64,000 nucleotides of DNA from Tuctoria greenei (Eukaryota > Streptophyta > Magnoliopsida > Poales > Poaceae), in assembly GCA_036927565.1 (NCBI GenBank), contig JAYESD010000001.1, positions 249,951,097-250,015,096 on the forward strand. Reading direction: 5' to 3'. Below, piece after piece: positions 1 to 11,736 of this stretch (positions are counted from its first letter, which is position 1; every line of letters starts with the position of its first letter). Below the pieces are notes generated by a model. That model saw only the letters and a list, made by a program, of their open reading frames with translations, was not told where the DNA came from and ran no database searches. A program made the position numbers and the translations under genes.

Positions 1-206
1 AAGCACGCGAGTCTTCAACAACTGTTACATCCTCTTGGTACATGTGCACAATCAAATTGCGTACATCTACCAGGGGGCCAAGCGGGACAAAGGTGTTGAA
101 GACAAAAATTCGTAAAAAAACTTGGATTTCATTCATATGGAGACAAGAGATTACAAAATTGGAGAAAAAAAGAGAAGATACAAGCGGGAGCTACAAAGAG
201 ATGGTC

Positions 207-3200
207 CTAGACCCTATAGAAGAACGAGGCAACCTTCTGGGCAACCTCAGAAATGCTGGCCTGGGCAGCTTCTCCCTCTCCATTGATGGGACCTTGGAGC
301 ACCGGGTCCAGAGGGAATTGAGGGTCCCGACTTGTGTAGCACAACAGAATAAATTCTGCAACGCTCTTGGCCAGGGATTGTTCCTCGGTTTCCAGCTGGT
401 CCGCAATGACATCGCCCATTTTGGAGAGCTTGTTGCCTGCCGAACTCAGCGCCTGTAACGCCTGGTCCAGCTCCAGTTTCAGATCATCCGAACGCACGGG
501 ACTAAAACCCATTGGTGTCAGTGCATCGTTGGCTTTGCCCAGGAAGTCCCAAACTTGTTGGGAATCCGCAACCCTGCCGCTTCGCATCTCCTCCAAGGAT
601 CTTCTGGCCACCGCAAGCTTCGAGTTCTCTCGAGCAAGACAGTCCACCTCTTTGGCGTTCTGCTGAATCTTTTCAGCAACCTGCCTTTCGAGTTTATTGA
701 GCTCTTCCTCCCGAAGATGGATCTCATTCCGGCGGTTAACCAGGTCCTTCTCTCGGCCCCGCACCTTCTTCTCCCTGGCAGCAACGTCAGTTTCCTTTCT
801 GTGGAGTTCCCATCCTCGCTGCCAGGCTTTCTTCTCCTCTCTCGCAGCGCTTATCCAATTTATTGGTGCGCTCCTCGAGACTCTTGTCACCCAGAGTTAG
901 CCTCTGAGTAAGCTCTTCTTCCCTTTACACGACGTCGTCCCGCAGCTCCAGGAGTTTTTGCTCTTCATCCTCGAGCTTTCTCTCCCGCTCCTCAAGGGCC
1001 TCCCGGTGCTTGAGGAGACTGGTGTGGATGGCGTCGAGCCTCTCTTGGCGATCATCCGCTGCGATATTAGTAGCCTTGGCCTGTTCGTAGATGACCCGGG
1101 ACTGGTTGTCAAGGGATCACGTCATGCTTTCCCTCTCATCCAGCAGCTTACCCCAGTACTCCAGGCGGACCTTCTCCTTCCTTACCCACTCTTTGTCATC
1201 ATCCAGCCTCGACCGCGCCAGCTTGGTCTCGAAATGGAGCCGGTTGCGCCACCTCCTAAGAGTTTGATGCTCCTCCTCGAGAGTCTTGCTGTCGTGGTAA
1301 AAAGCCAGCTGAACCTGGCAAAGACTGGAGCAGGCGTTGTCAATAGACAACGACAGAGGAATTGGGTCCGGACCTGCCGGGGTCATCTCCGCCGGTTCCA
1401 GCAGGTTCTCCGTGACAAAAATTGGGTCCCACTCTACAAGAGCAGTTCCCCGATCTTCCGCAGCACTAGGGCTGCCCCCTAGAATAGCCTCGACCGCCGT
1501 CGAGGAAGGTCCTGCTACAGAAGCTTCAACCTCTGGAGTTGGCTCCGAAGGCCCTGCCGCCAGGTCGTCAACAGCTGGTCCCTCAAGCAGGGGGGTCAAC
1601 AACTTCATCTCAGCACCCTGGCTCAGGCGCGGGCACCTCCGGGGCAGGTGTTGAAGGTTTGGTCGGAGCTGAAGCCACTTTCGGCTCCAACGCTGGCGCC
1701 TCCTCCACCACCGGCCCAGGCGCTGATGCTTCGACCATCATAGGCTTGGGTGCCGGCACCTCTGCAGCGATTGGTTCAGGCGCCAGAACCTCTCCGACGA
1801 CCGGCTCTACAGCCGGAACTTCTCCAGCAACCGGCTGTGCCGCCGGAACTTCTTCGATCTTTGGCTCAGGCGCCGGAATTTCAGCAACTACCAGCTCTAC
1901 TGTCGGGGCATCATCAGACACCGGCCCTATCGCCGGAGCTTCAACAACATCCGGCTCTAGGGCCGGAGTCACGGATATCTCCGGTTCTGATACCGGAGAC
2001 TCCACCATTTCAGCGTCCAAGCCCGGAGCTTCAACCTCCACGGCAGGTGCCGCTGGTACATCTTCATTCCCGTGGTCCGGCGCTACCACGAGAGCTTCTG
2101 GGGATGAGTCGAGGTCCAAGACCACGACAGCCGGTGCCGGAGCTGTCGCAGCCTCAGCCACTCCTTGGGGCACCGCCGGGATTGGAGCCAGAGCCTCCGC
2201 CTGCACAGCTTCAGGTGTTGAGATAGGAACAGGAGCTTCAGCCCCTTTCTTGGGTACCCTGTGGATGGAGGACAAATACACTTAAAACGCAGTTACAACA
2301 CAAGCCAACCAAATGAAGTAAAAAGTAAAAATTACCTCAGAAGGCTTCTGCACCAGTTAGCACGGAACCTCTTCTCTGGACGTTCATGACTAGACCCTAG
2401 CGCCACTGGCATGTCTGGTCCGGAAGGTTCCCCGGAGCTGGCTGCAACTGTCGGTGCTGCTTTGGTCGAGGTCCCTCTCGATCGGGAAGAACTTCCAGAT
2501 CCAGAACCTTCAGCTCGTCCCGATGCCGTAACCACACGGCCGGAACTAGCACCCCGGAGAGGTGCTGATGCTGGAGTGGTTGCTGCCGTCGAAGACCTCC
2601 CTCTCCGGGAAGAAGGAGCTGCTGGGGAAGGAGCAGGCCTGACGGTCCTCCCATCAGAATGCTTCAACTTCCTCTTCCGGCTCGAGGGCTCGGCCAACTC
2701 CTTGCCCTTGCCCATGACTTCAACTCTTGGTTCCGGGACGGAAGGGGGACCATCCTCGGAGGCCCCGGAGATCACCAACCCTGTGGTCGAATGCCTCTCG
2801 ACGACACCAAGGTCATCAAGCACCAGCATCTTACGCCGGAGCTCCCTGTTGAACTTTGCCTCCATGTTCAGAGGGAGGAAAGCCGCCGGCGGAGACAAGT
2901 AGTCGCCTTCGACGTCGATGCCGTGCTGGAACTTCTTGAGGTGAAGCTCCAAGTCTGCGCCTTCCAGGTTGGACTTCAAACCGGTTTCGATCCGGTCATC
3001 GTCCATCACACTGCTGAGGACACAAGCAAGCTTCTCCCTCTTCTTCAGCGGAGCCCACCTGTTGGCCAGGAAATTGCAAAATACTGCCTGAGGAGTCACC
3101 CCTCCTTCCACGCACTGGCGGATCCTGGTCAGAGCAGGTTTGTAAGCGTCTGTCAACATCGGAACTTCACTCCATGCTTCAGTGTCGATGTTGGGGAGGC

Positions 3201-3716
3201 CTACGGGCAACTCCAAACTCTCATGCTCCTCTGCCCTGATGACGTCCAATCCTTCTTCCAGTCGTCCCACTTGCCAGAAGAGAACGACCGCAAGTACTTG
3301 TACAGGCACTTCTTGCACTTCACGAAGTAGTAGAAGCCAAGGTACTCGTCACTCTTGCCGGTGGTGTGGATGGTAAAGAAGGTGCGGAAGAGCTCGATGC
3401 AGGAAGGAATACCCACCCACATCTCGTAGAAGTGGACAAAGATCGACACCAAAAGAATGGAGTGGGGATCGAGGTGGTACAGCTGCAGACCATAGAAGTC
3501 TAGCAACATCAAGAGAAAAGAAGAAAAGGGTGGGATCTGTCCCACCATGGCGTACGCGGAGAAGTACACCATTTCGCCGGCGTGCTCCTTCTCGAACGGG
3601 AGCTGGCCGGTGTGTACCTAGTGATTGAAGAAGTCACTGGACCTCCCCATGAGGGCCTGAACCTTCTTCAAGTTGCCGTCGGTCTTAAGTCGGCTCTCGC
3701 GGAGACCCAACTCCAT
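207..3716 (-). pseudogene. Antisense accessory gene (aORF) of element A, spliced, broken
   Basis: Transcribed opposite to the element. It starts MELGLRES at 3716, a start shared with the copies in C and D. The N-terminal ~150 residues match the plant 'putative gypsy type transposon' domain (Pfam Transposase_28) with the motif YFSAYAMVG and a hydrophobic core. Next come a helical region (NFLANRW, LHLKKFQH), a Ser/Thr-rich linker with basic clusters SRKRK and KRFRA that look like nuclear signals, a 77-bp intron, ~10-residue Pro/Glu/Ala repeats (1620-2060), a coiled coil (about 900-1340), and a conserved C-terminus ending SEVAQKVASFFYRV. Breaks: an in-frame TAG near 3620 and frameshifts near 3290, 1605 and 1115-890. 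Antisense ORFs downstream of pol are known in Tat-lineage elements; the function is unknown. Confidence 0.75.
2259..2335 (-). other. Predicted 77-bp intron in aORF of A
   Basis: On the minus strand the donor is CTGAG|GTAATTTT and the acceptor is CATCCACAG|GGTACC. Without splicing, the reading frame stops at the donor (TAA of GTAA). With splicing it continues in frame into VPKKGAEA and the repeat region. Element C has an intron at the same codon (78 bp). The interior is T-rich on the minus strand, as plant introns are. Confidence 0.75.
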
Positions 3717-4261
3717 CGCAGCACAAGCGGGGCTAGGAACAAAAAGCAAGCAAACATTTGGAAGGTTTGAGCGCAAGAACGAAGGAAGGTGTAAAGAACC
3801 CCCAAATAGTGCTTGCTTTCCTTCTTAAGTAAGCCCCCACAACGCTTGGATGGAATTATGGAAACCACAGAGGAGCCGACGTTACAAGTCAAAAACTTCA
3901 CCCTGCCAATGACAAGGGGGCCCAGGGCCACCTTGACGATCAAGTCGAGGTCCTTACCCAGGCGAACGGTTGTCATCATGAAAGGCGGGAAACCCGAAGG
4001 CGGTGGCTAGACAAGGCGCGCGTAACTGATACGATTTTTGTATCGGGAACCGGCGACCTTCAATTGCGTGAGATCCGCATGCTAAGATCTCACTTGCCGC
4101 ATCCTGGATATGCCACGCGGCGTTGGTTTAACTACGAACTACCGCCAACGGCACATCCGAGGATCCTTGAAGACACGACACAAAAATCAAAGGATGGACC
4201 CACCTCTCGCAGAACGACTCCATCCAAAAGGTCTCTCCTAGAGGTGGGCCCAGGGGGCCAC
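3717..4261 (+). promoter_or_regulatory. aORF upstream region, conserved stem-loop and polypurine tract of A
   Basis: No ORF is supported here. This is the stretch between the aORF start and the 3' LTR, so an antisense promoter would have to lie in it or in the LTR; no clear TATA box is seen. At 4028-4047 TGATAC and GTATCG flank GATTTTT as a stem-loop that recurs in C (57001-57022). The stretch ends in a purine-rich tract (GAGGTGGGCCCAGGGGGCCAC) directly before the LTR, in the position of a polypurine tract. Confidence 0.5.
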
Positions 4262-5124
4262 TGTCGGTACCCTGCGTACCGTATACCCCTTGGGACTACA
4301 AAAAGACTAAAAGAACTTCACCTGTCTGAGTTGAAGACCTCCAAAGGCCCCACGTATCATACAGGACCGGACCCGCCTCCCTTCTATGGTTAGCCCTTGT
4401 GCTACCACGTGTATCCTACAACCGGAGCTACATCCCACACATGGGAAAGCTCCGGGCCAAATACCTGTGGCACCTCTGGACCTAACCCCCGACAGAGGGA
4501 AGCTCCAGTACTGACACGTGTACAACAGCACCGGACCTACCCGTCCCATACAGTAAGCTCTGGAGCTGCCACGTGTCCAACCACCGAACCTTCTACTTCA
4601 ACAAGCAGACTGGAGGACCCCCAATGGCTCGGACCTTCAAGGGGTAATCAAAGACTTAAAGACCTGATTAAGTGTCATTAATACTATATTAATGACACAC
4701 GATCAGAAGGCCCTTAATGCCAATAACAGTACTATCAGGACCCGTTACCACACTATTAAGGGAAATTAATCTCATTAATTATGTATTAAATATTAGTAAC
4801 CACCGGGGCCACATGTCGGTCCAAGCAAACAGTGTAACGACCAGTCTTTGTGCTATAAAAGGACTGGTCGATGATACACAAGGAGACTCTCTCAGACGCT
4901 GAGACGCTCTCGAGAACACACAATCACTGGAAGCTCTTAGACTCTCAATACAACAGCTACACACCCCGTGGAGTTGGGTATTACGCTCAGGCGGCCCGAA
5001 CCACGTAAATCCTTGTGTCCATTTGCCATATTCTTTGGAATCTCTGCGCACCCCATACCGAACTACAAACTCCTCGAGCTACCAATGGTAGTATCGGGAG
5101 AATTGCCAGAAAAACACTCCGACA
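4262..5124 (+). repeat. 3' LTR of element A
   Basis: 863 bp from TGTCGGTACCCTG to CACTCCGACA, against 861 bp for the LTRs of C and clearly homologous to them. It contains a TATA box CTATAAAAGG (4853-4862) and several CACGTG G-box cores. The terminus abuts LINE coding sequence. The partner LTR and target duplication are outside the window. Confidence 0.85.
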
Positions 5125-6124
5125 GTACCTTATCGTATGCCTTCTCCAAGTCAATGAACACCATATGTAGATCCTTCTTTTGCTCCCTATACCTCTCCAT
5201 AAGTTGACGGAGTAAAAAAATCGCCTCCATAGTGCACCTCCCAGGCATAAAACCAAACTGGTTTTTAGTGACATTGGTCACTTTCCTCAAGCAGTGTTCA
5301 ATCACTCTCTTCCAGAGCTTCATAGTATGACTCATGAGCTTAATTCCTCAGTAATTAGTACAACTTTGAACATCTCCTTTATTTTTGAAGATGGTTACTA
5401 AAATACTTTTCGCCACTCTTCAGGCATTTTGTTTGACTGAAAAATGCAGTTGAATAGTTTAGTGAGCCATACTATTGCTACATCCCCCAAACATCTCTAC
5501 ACCTCAATGGGGACATCATCGGAGTCGCGGGCCTTTTCTCCTTTCATCCTTTTTTAAGATCTCTCTAACCTCAGACTCTTGTATCCTCCGCACAAATCGT
5601 CTGTTGGTGTCATCAAATGAGTCATCCAACTCGAACCTAATACTCTCATTCCCATCATTGAATAGTCTATTGAAGTAGTCTCGCCATCTGTTTCTAATTT
5701 CTTCCTCCTTCAATAGAATTTGGCCTGCCTCATCCTTAATGCATTTGACTTGGTTTAGATCTCTCACATTTCTCTCGCGAAGTTTTGCCATCTTGTATAT
5801 ATCCTTTTCGCTTTCTTTTGTCCCTAGCCTCTCATATAGCGCATTATAGGCCTACCCCCTTGCTTTACTCACAACACACCTTGCATTTTTCTTAGCCTCT
5901 TTATACTTCGCCATGCTACTTGCGCTTCTCTCATGATGCCATCTCTTATAAGACTTCTTCTTCTCCTTAATAGCTTTTTGTACATCTTCATTCCACCACC
6001 AAGTGTGTTTATCTACAAGTTTCTTACCTTTTGTCCACCCAAGCACCTCCCTAGCTACCTTCCTAATATAAGTCACCATCTTCACCCACATACTATCCAC
6101 ATCTTCCTCTTCGCTCCAAGGTCC
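5125..6124 (-). pseudogene. LINE linker and N-terminal reverse transcriptase, broken
   Basis: Continues the endonuclease frame through a basic linker (TWWWNEDVQKAIKEKKK, KDIYKMAKLRER) into reverse transcriptase (NQFGFMPGRCTMEAIF, VFIDLEKAYDKV). The catalytic Asp of motif A is present in VFIDLEKAYD, but the coding sequence is cut straight after AYDKV by the LTR of A, so the FADD-type active site is not in the window. Stops and frame changes occur near 5838, 5513-5450 and 5343. It cannot encode a working enzyme. Confidence 0.7.
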
Positions 6125-7282
6125 TTATGCGATCATCCTCCTTTTGAATGATTGTTGTGTTTCATCCTTCAACTTCCACCACTTTGTTCTTGCGTTTTTA
6201 ATACCTTTGTATCGTGACACACGCACGTGGAAATGAAAGTCGGCTACCACAAGTTTATGTTGTGGAACAACACATTCCCCAGGAATCACGTTACAATCAA
6301 AACATGCCCCTCTCTCCCTTCTCCTGGTGAGGATATAGTCGATTTGACTAGAATGCTGGGCACTAGTAAAGGTCACTAAGTGAGATAGCCTCTTCTTAAA
6401 GAGAGTGTTAGCTACCAATAGGTCATAGGCTACGACAAAGTCTAGGATATCCTTACCCTCCTGGTTTCTACCGCCACATCCAAAACCTCCGTGTACCCCC
6501 TCAAAATCTACTTTAGTTGTACCTACATGACCATTGAGATCTCCTCCTACGAAGAGTTTCTCGGTTACCGGTACACTACTAACCATATCCTCCAATTCCT
6601 CCCAAAATTGTCTCTTAGTGCTCATGTCGAGCCAAACTTGTGGGGCATAAGCACTAATGACATTCAAGATAAGATCCCCCACAACTACCTTGACTAGGAT
6701 GATCCTATCCCCTCGTCTACAGACATCCACTACTCCATCCTTGAGGCTCTTGTCTATTAAGATGCCTACGCCATTCCTTGTTCCAGTCGAGCCAGAATAC
6801 CAAAGCTTGAAACCGGTATTCTCAACCTCTCTTGCCTTTTGACCTGCCCATCTAGTCTCTTGTACACAAATGATATTTACACGCCTTCTAATCGCAACGT
6901 CCACTAATTCTCGTAGCTTTCCCGTCAAGGATCCCACATTCCAACTACCCACCCGAAACCTAGTTTCCTCGGTTAGCTTCCTTACCCTTCGCATCCGTCG
7001 AGGAAGATGCAAAGACCCTTGCTCACTTAACACTACATTCGGGCGATGATGTAGTGCGTCACTAAGGTGGTGGCGATTCGGCCCTTGCTCATTTAACACC
7101 ACATCAGGGTTCCAATATGGCGCGCCACTAAGGCGGTGGCAACCCGACCCTCGCTCACTTAACACCATACTCGGGTCCCGGTATGGCGCGTCGCTAAGAG
7201 GGTTACGCCCCAACGAATTTCCAATGGGTTTCATTTCTTTGAGAATGACTAAATTTAGTTGCTGGCTCGCCAAGTCTATCAC
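6125..7282 (-). pseudogene. LINE endonuclease (EEP/APE-like) part of ORF2
   Basis: 385 residues in one frame. After three 22-residue repeats (7001-7198) comes an endonuclease/exonuclease/phosphatase domain with FRVGSWNVGSLTG, CVQETRW (catalytic Glu), NVISAYAPQ, GGDLNGHVG and SQIDYILTR, in the order known for APE-type LINE endonucleases, which nick target DNA for target-primed reverse transcription. The frame ends with TAA at 6125, but the same frame continues immediately into GPWSEEEDV, so the stop looks like a mutation rather than the true end. The start codon is uncertain because the upstream region is degenerate. Confidence 0.75.
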
Positions 7283-7345
7283 AACCCCTCCTTCTTTACC
7301 CGAGCTTGGAACCGGCTATGTCATTACAACATAGGCGGAGTGAAA

Positions 7346-8270
7346 ACTTAATGCACATCTTATCATACTCACTCCATTAATTATGCTATATAGCCTGGAT
7401 GGACACTCCGAGCTGTGCTAGTCTCAACAACTACAAGCACAAAATGAGCCTCCGGGTTATGACGCTTTTTTCCACTCTTGATATATCTAGAATTAGGTAT
7501 GGCTTAGTCGTGCATGTGCGAGACCAATGCTTTAGGGATCCGCAATGAAAACAACCATGATTTGGGTGTTTAGCTCCACGTCACCTTCAGGGCCCTTTTG
7601 TGTTTTACCTTTGTCATTAGTTTCAAACCTTTGTTTGCCTCCTTGAAATTAATGGTTATGGATCTTTAGGCTTAGCGGCAAACTTCATCCGTACGTATTG
7701 TTCTTGTTATGCTAAACATCTAGCCTTTTGCTATTATATAAATTTTAAGATGTGGATTTGACGGAATATGACTTACACAATATGATTTATTAGAAAAACA
7801 CTTTTAATATTGTCACACCGCTAAAATATCATTCCATAGTATTTTAGCTCTTTTTTTTACAACCATGCCACGTGAAAAGGGCAATACTATTCCAGCAAAG
7901 TTAAAATAACATTATATACCATTTTAACTCATTTTTTAGCAGTCATGCTAGTACCCGAGTTTTTTTCTGCATGACTTTGTCCTGTGCCTATACATACATC
8001 ACACAATAACAAATTATAGATGTACGGAGAGCTACATAACAATGCCATGCAAAAAGATTAACAAAGACCTCAAGTGTAGTATTGTCCTTTTAGGTGACAT
8101 GACCCCAAAAAATGAGCTGGAATGATATATATTATTATTTTAATGGTGCACGATAGTATTGTTCTTTCACAAGAAAATAATACATAGTGCTATTTTAACG
8201 ATACATCAATGTTAAAGTGTTATTTCAATGAAGAAAAAGGTTAGGATGTAATCAGCTCTCCGGTAAAATC
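7346..8270. other. AT-rich intergenic DNA
   Basis: No coding sequence is supported. The stretch 7780-8250 has several weakly inverted, TA-rich segments (for example around 7815-7855 and 8105-8155) that may be a decayed MITE, but I could not fix its ends. Confidence 0.5.
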
Positions 8271-8432
8271 GTGCAAAAGCACTCGTGAACTACACGATCT
8301 TCATCCCAGTACTATTACACTTAAGCCCTCTGACCATACCACAATAATCTTATTACCTGGTGGGAGGGTTTTAGTGCACAATACAATAAGCGTAGGGATG
8401 AAGATCGTATGGCTCATAAGTGATTCTTTGCA
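8271..8432. repeat. Fold-back (MITE-like) inverted repeat
   Basis: The left arm starting GTGCAAAAGCACTCGTGAAC and the right arm read in reverse (ATGCAAAGAATCACTTATGA) both run into an ACGATCTTCATCCC core, giving arms of about 37 bp around a ~90-bp centre. There is no ORF. A target duplication was not clear. Confidence 0.6.
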
Positions 8433-8580
8433 TTATTGCATCTAAGAGCTGGTTACATTCTAGTTGTTTCCTTCAATTAAGCCATGCCATAAATCCTATT
8501 TCTTTGAAACCACGTATTAGGAGTTCTATAATAATAAAAAACTCTATACGAAATGATCTTCAGTTGAAACAACATAATTA

Positions 8581-9173
8581 AGCCCTATTTGGAATATAGA
8601 TTTTCAAAGAAATTTTAGATGAAAGAGATTCCTATAGATTGCTGATGTCATATAAAGTTTGGAAGTTTGGATAGAAAGAATGGTGTTTCTCATTCCTATG
8701 GAAAAGGAAAATTTCCTTCACAAAATGAAGGAATCAAAAAATGAGGTATAACATTAGGGAAAATCACGACCCTAGCTCAAACAGATCAGCTCACATACTA
8801 ATCAATTTCTCTTGCCTAGTTTACATTTTTGTTGTTGTTTTGAAAGGCTGGACACAAGTATTTTCCTACAACTTGCAGATAAATATAGAACAAGAAGCAC
8901 CACAAAAAGTTCAAATTTGATTGATTCATACTTGATACTAATGTCATGTTAAGTCCTATAATTATAATATACTAGCTCTTAAAAATTTTATTTAGCTGTA
9001 CTATCATTTTTGTTTCTGTGTTTTTATTCCTACATTCCAGACACATGAAACTTCTCATTCCTTCATTTTAGATTCCTATAATTTTTTTTTCACATTTCCA
9101 ATTCCTACGTTCTCTCCATTCCTGTGTTTTTTCCCGTTATTCTATTTTTCATTCATTTGTTCCAAATAAGCTC
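8581..9173. mobile_element. Tourist-like MITE (PIF/Harbinger type)
   Basis: Flanked by the 3-bp duplication TTA (8578-8580 and 9174-9176). The terminal inverted repeats are AGCCCTATTTGGAA at the left and GAGCTTATTTGGAA at the right, read inward. The 593-bp AT-rich interior has no ORF. A TTA/TAA duplication with such termini fits non-autonomous PIF/Harbinger elements. Confidence 0.65.
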
Positions 9174-9229
9174 TTAAGATTTAACTATAAATTGGGACAC
9201 ATGTTCTGCTAAATGATCGTTGGAAAGGG

Positions 9230-9602
9230 AAGCACGACTTCCTCTTCCTCCTCCCTCCAACAGGTGAGAGCTGAGCTCCCCTCCCCAGTCCTCTATTACC
9301 CCTCCTTCCTCTTTTTGTTGATATTTAGGCTGGATGTAGAGAGGAATGAGATCCCGTGAGCGCCACCCCCCTCGGCGCCGGCTCCACCGCCTCCCGCCAC
9401 CTCCTTCCCACCAGTCCTAGCCACCAACCCACCACCAGCCTGACCCTCCAGCTCCTCGCCTCCAGCCTGTGGTTCCCTCCCCTCGTCCCCAGCTCCCACC
9501 ACCCCGCTTCCCCAGTTCGATCCACTTTCTCTCCGTCTGCTGAGCAAAGAGCCCTCACTTGCGTGTACTCCATTTTCAGCCCTCCTCAGCTCGACCAAGG
9601 GT
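9230..9602. other. CT-rich, GC-rich stretch, possible host gene remnant
   Basis: Base composition changes sharply from AT-rich to C/T-rich, with runs of TCCTCC and CCACC like a grass 5' UTR or first exon. Both strands stay open for 80-110 codons (plus 9356-9619, minus 9296-9637), but the translations are low-complexity Ser/Pro or Gly/Glu. I recognise no product. The Sirevirus LTR cuts it at 9603. Confidence 0.35.
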
Positions 9603-11281
9603 TGATCAAAGTCGCCTAGAGAGGGGTGAATAGGCAATATGACCTAAAATCACTTAATCAAACGAGATTAAATATCCTAGGTCATACTAGTCTGGTCAGG
9701 GCCAGACTAGTCCGCTCAGTACACAAGGAAAACCTAAAAACATGATTTCTACAAGTTATTTGCAGATTTTAGTTTGATGAAAGATAGATACAATGTCTAG
9801 CAACCTAATACGACTTAGATTAACAAGTGTGAACAAATAGGTTACAAGATTTCAATGAAGAACAATATGAAGAGCGATATGAACCCTAAGAGCAATTCTT
9901 GTGAGTAGTAAAAAGTAAAGCGACAAGTGAGACAAGATTTATCCCGTGATTCAGCTTCACAAAGAAGTCTACATCCACGTTGAGAAGTCCACACAAGGAT
10001 CGGGTATCACTTGACCTTCTTCTCACCAAGCCACCATAAAAGGTCGACTTGATTTCCACTAATCATAAGGGGAATCACCAAGTTCTTGGGGTATCTCACA
10101 AGTTCAGGCTCCCACAAATGATTTACAACATGGAGCACACGAAGCTCGACTGTCACAAGCCACAAAAACGCAACACCAAGTGCAAGAGATCAAACCGAGA
10201 GCCAAAGCAAGACGATCTTCCTTCTCTTCCCTTCCCAAACCCTAATCTCCTCAAGATTTGATTCTAAAGGGCAAGTAGGCATAGCAGAAGGCTTAGGATG
10301 GCTCAAGGAAACTTGTGGCGGTGCTAGGGTTCAAAGGTTCTGAGTTAGAGGTCGGGGAATCCCTTTATATAGGGGTCCCAAAATTTAACCGTTGCCAACA
10401 TTGAATGTGCGGACTAGTCCAGCCAGAACCCCGAACTAGTCTGGCCTACTGGGTCCGCACTATGTCACACTCCACAGAGGGTGAAGTGCCCTCCAACGAT
10501 TGAATTTCAAACGGCCTTGGCACACCAGACTAGTCTGGGCAACAAGGGACTAATCTGAACTAAAACAAAATGTCTTGGTCTGTCTAAAAATGGACAAGTC
10601 TGGACACACCGGACTAGTGCAGCCAATGGGGTGGATAAGTTCGGCCAACAGAACTTAACCTAAGAAACCCCTTCTACTTAATACCATGGACTAATCCACC
10701 TCATAAAAGACAAGTCCGAAGTACAACAGTAACTTTTTGTCCGGTCGAAAACGAACTACTCTGGGATATCCAGACTAGTCCAGCATATGAGGCGGACAAG
10801 TCCGGCCTCCTAGGACTTAGCTCCGAAAAATTCTCACCAAGTGTAGAACGGACTATGCTTCCCCCAAACGAACAAGTTTGAACTCACACAGAAACTATTA
10901 GTCCGCCCCAAAATGGACTACTCTGGCAAACCCGGACTAGTCCGATCGTGAAGCTCGGACAAGTTCGGTCACCTGGGTATTCTCTCAACAAGGCTTCTCA
11001 CTTAGGTTTTCTCTCAACCACGACTTTGAGCACTCTTATATGATCTCAATGCACTTGATACACACACCCTCACACATAGAAGGCTAGTCTAAACCCAACA
11101 CATAAGAAACCCTAATTCCTATGCTTGTGTCTTCGACGCCTGTTTCAATCCTTTTCTTTTTGAGGGATTTTCTTTCATTTCAATCATCACACCTGTGCTT
11201 AAGATCAACTGAGCTCATTAGTCTCTTAATTTGTCATCATCAATCATCCAAAACCCATGGGGATGTCTAGATGCACTTTCA
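9603..11281 (-). repeat. 3' LTR of Sirevirus S
   Basis: About 1.68 kb. On the element strand it starts TGAAAGTGCATCTAG and ends CTTTGATCA. A TATA box CCTATATAAAGGG lies at 10373-10361. The LTR is crowded with palindromic and half-palindromic GGACTAGTCC/GGACTTGTCC motifs between 9660 and 10990 (a perfect 12-mer at 10933-10944). The partner LTR is not in the window. Confidence 0.8.
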
Positions 11282-11300
11282 ATTTCCCCCTTTTGGTGAT
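11282..11300 (-). promoter_or_regulatory. Polypurine tract of Sirevirus S
   Basis: On the minus strand the purine run AAAAGGGGGAAAT lies directly upstream of the LTR start TGAAAG, the place where plus-strand DNA synthesis is primed. Confidence 0.75.
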
Positions 11301-11736
11301 TTATGACAACACATTAAGCTTAAACAAAAATGATATAAATTGGTTTTCATAACAAGTGTGTGTTTGAGTAACTCCCCCTCAATGTATGTATCATGAATGA
11401 AAGATTTGAGAGAGTTATCATACATACACATGTTATGGTGGGGTGCCTAAGTGTTGTGTCCATGATTTGTGATAAGACAACGAATCATGAATGAGAAATA
11501 GGCAATTTAAGCATCACATCTCAAATAAGCATAGCAAACATCATAATGTACATATAGTTCTTAACACAAGTCAAATCTTACACAAATTGAAATGTGAGAG
11601 TTTTAAAACATATTACAAGTCCATAAGACCAACAAAAGAGACAACAATCCTAAAAAAAGGGAGGTACCCCCGTCCAATCTCTCCCCCTTTGGCATCAAGA
11701 CACCAAAAAAGGAAAAGAGGAAGGAAGTCCGACAAT
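11301..11736. other. Sirevirus 3' untranslated spacer
   Basis: AT-rich sequence between the env-like stop and the polypurine tract. No ORF is supported. Confidence 0.5.

Larger units (their letters stand above)
1..5124 (+). mobile_element. Element A: Tat/Retand-like gypsy LTR retrotransposon, 3' part
   Basis: The window opens inside this element, so its 5' LTR, gag and pol lie to the left. What remains is the antisense accessory gene (207-3716), a leader with a polypurine tract, and the 3' LTR (4262-5124). The whole stretch is collinear with 53055-58097 of element C, which has a recognisable pol, so the family assignment comes from C. The right end ...CCGACA sits inside the RT coding region of a LINE, at the codons for AYDKV, so A inserted into the LINE. 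Confidence 0.85.
5125..7345 (-). mobile_element. RTE-type LINE, truncated by element A
   Basis: A minus-strand non-LTR retrotransposon with an endonuclease followed by reverse transcriptase in one polyprotein and no separate gag-like ORF1, as in plant RTE elements (often annotated 'craniofacial development protein 2-like'). The 5' end lies near 7345, just past the motif CATAGGCGGAGT (plus strand). The 3' portion of RT is missing because element A interrupts it at 5124; it would continue left of the window. Confidence 0.8.

Noticed and set aside
1539..2285. Long plus-strand open frame with Gly/Ser/Ala/Thr repeats (also 54388-55263)
   Set aside because: It is the complement of the Pro/Glu/Ala repeat of the antisense gene; only the minus-strand frame joins conserved domains through the intron.
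3201..3572. Hydrophobic segments suggesting a membrane protein
   Set aside because: The segment is the core of the Transposase_28-like domain, conserved in three copies with basic, nuclear-type clusters downstream.
9296..9637. 113-codon minus-strand ORF as a host gene
   Set aside because: Low-complexity Gly/Glu translation, runs into the LTR, and the other strand is equally open; kept only as a possible remnant.
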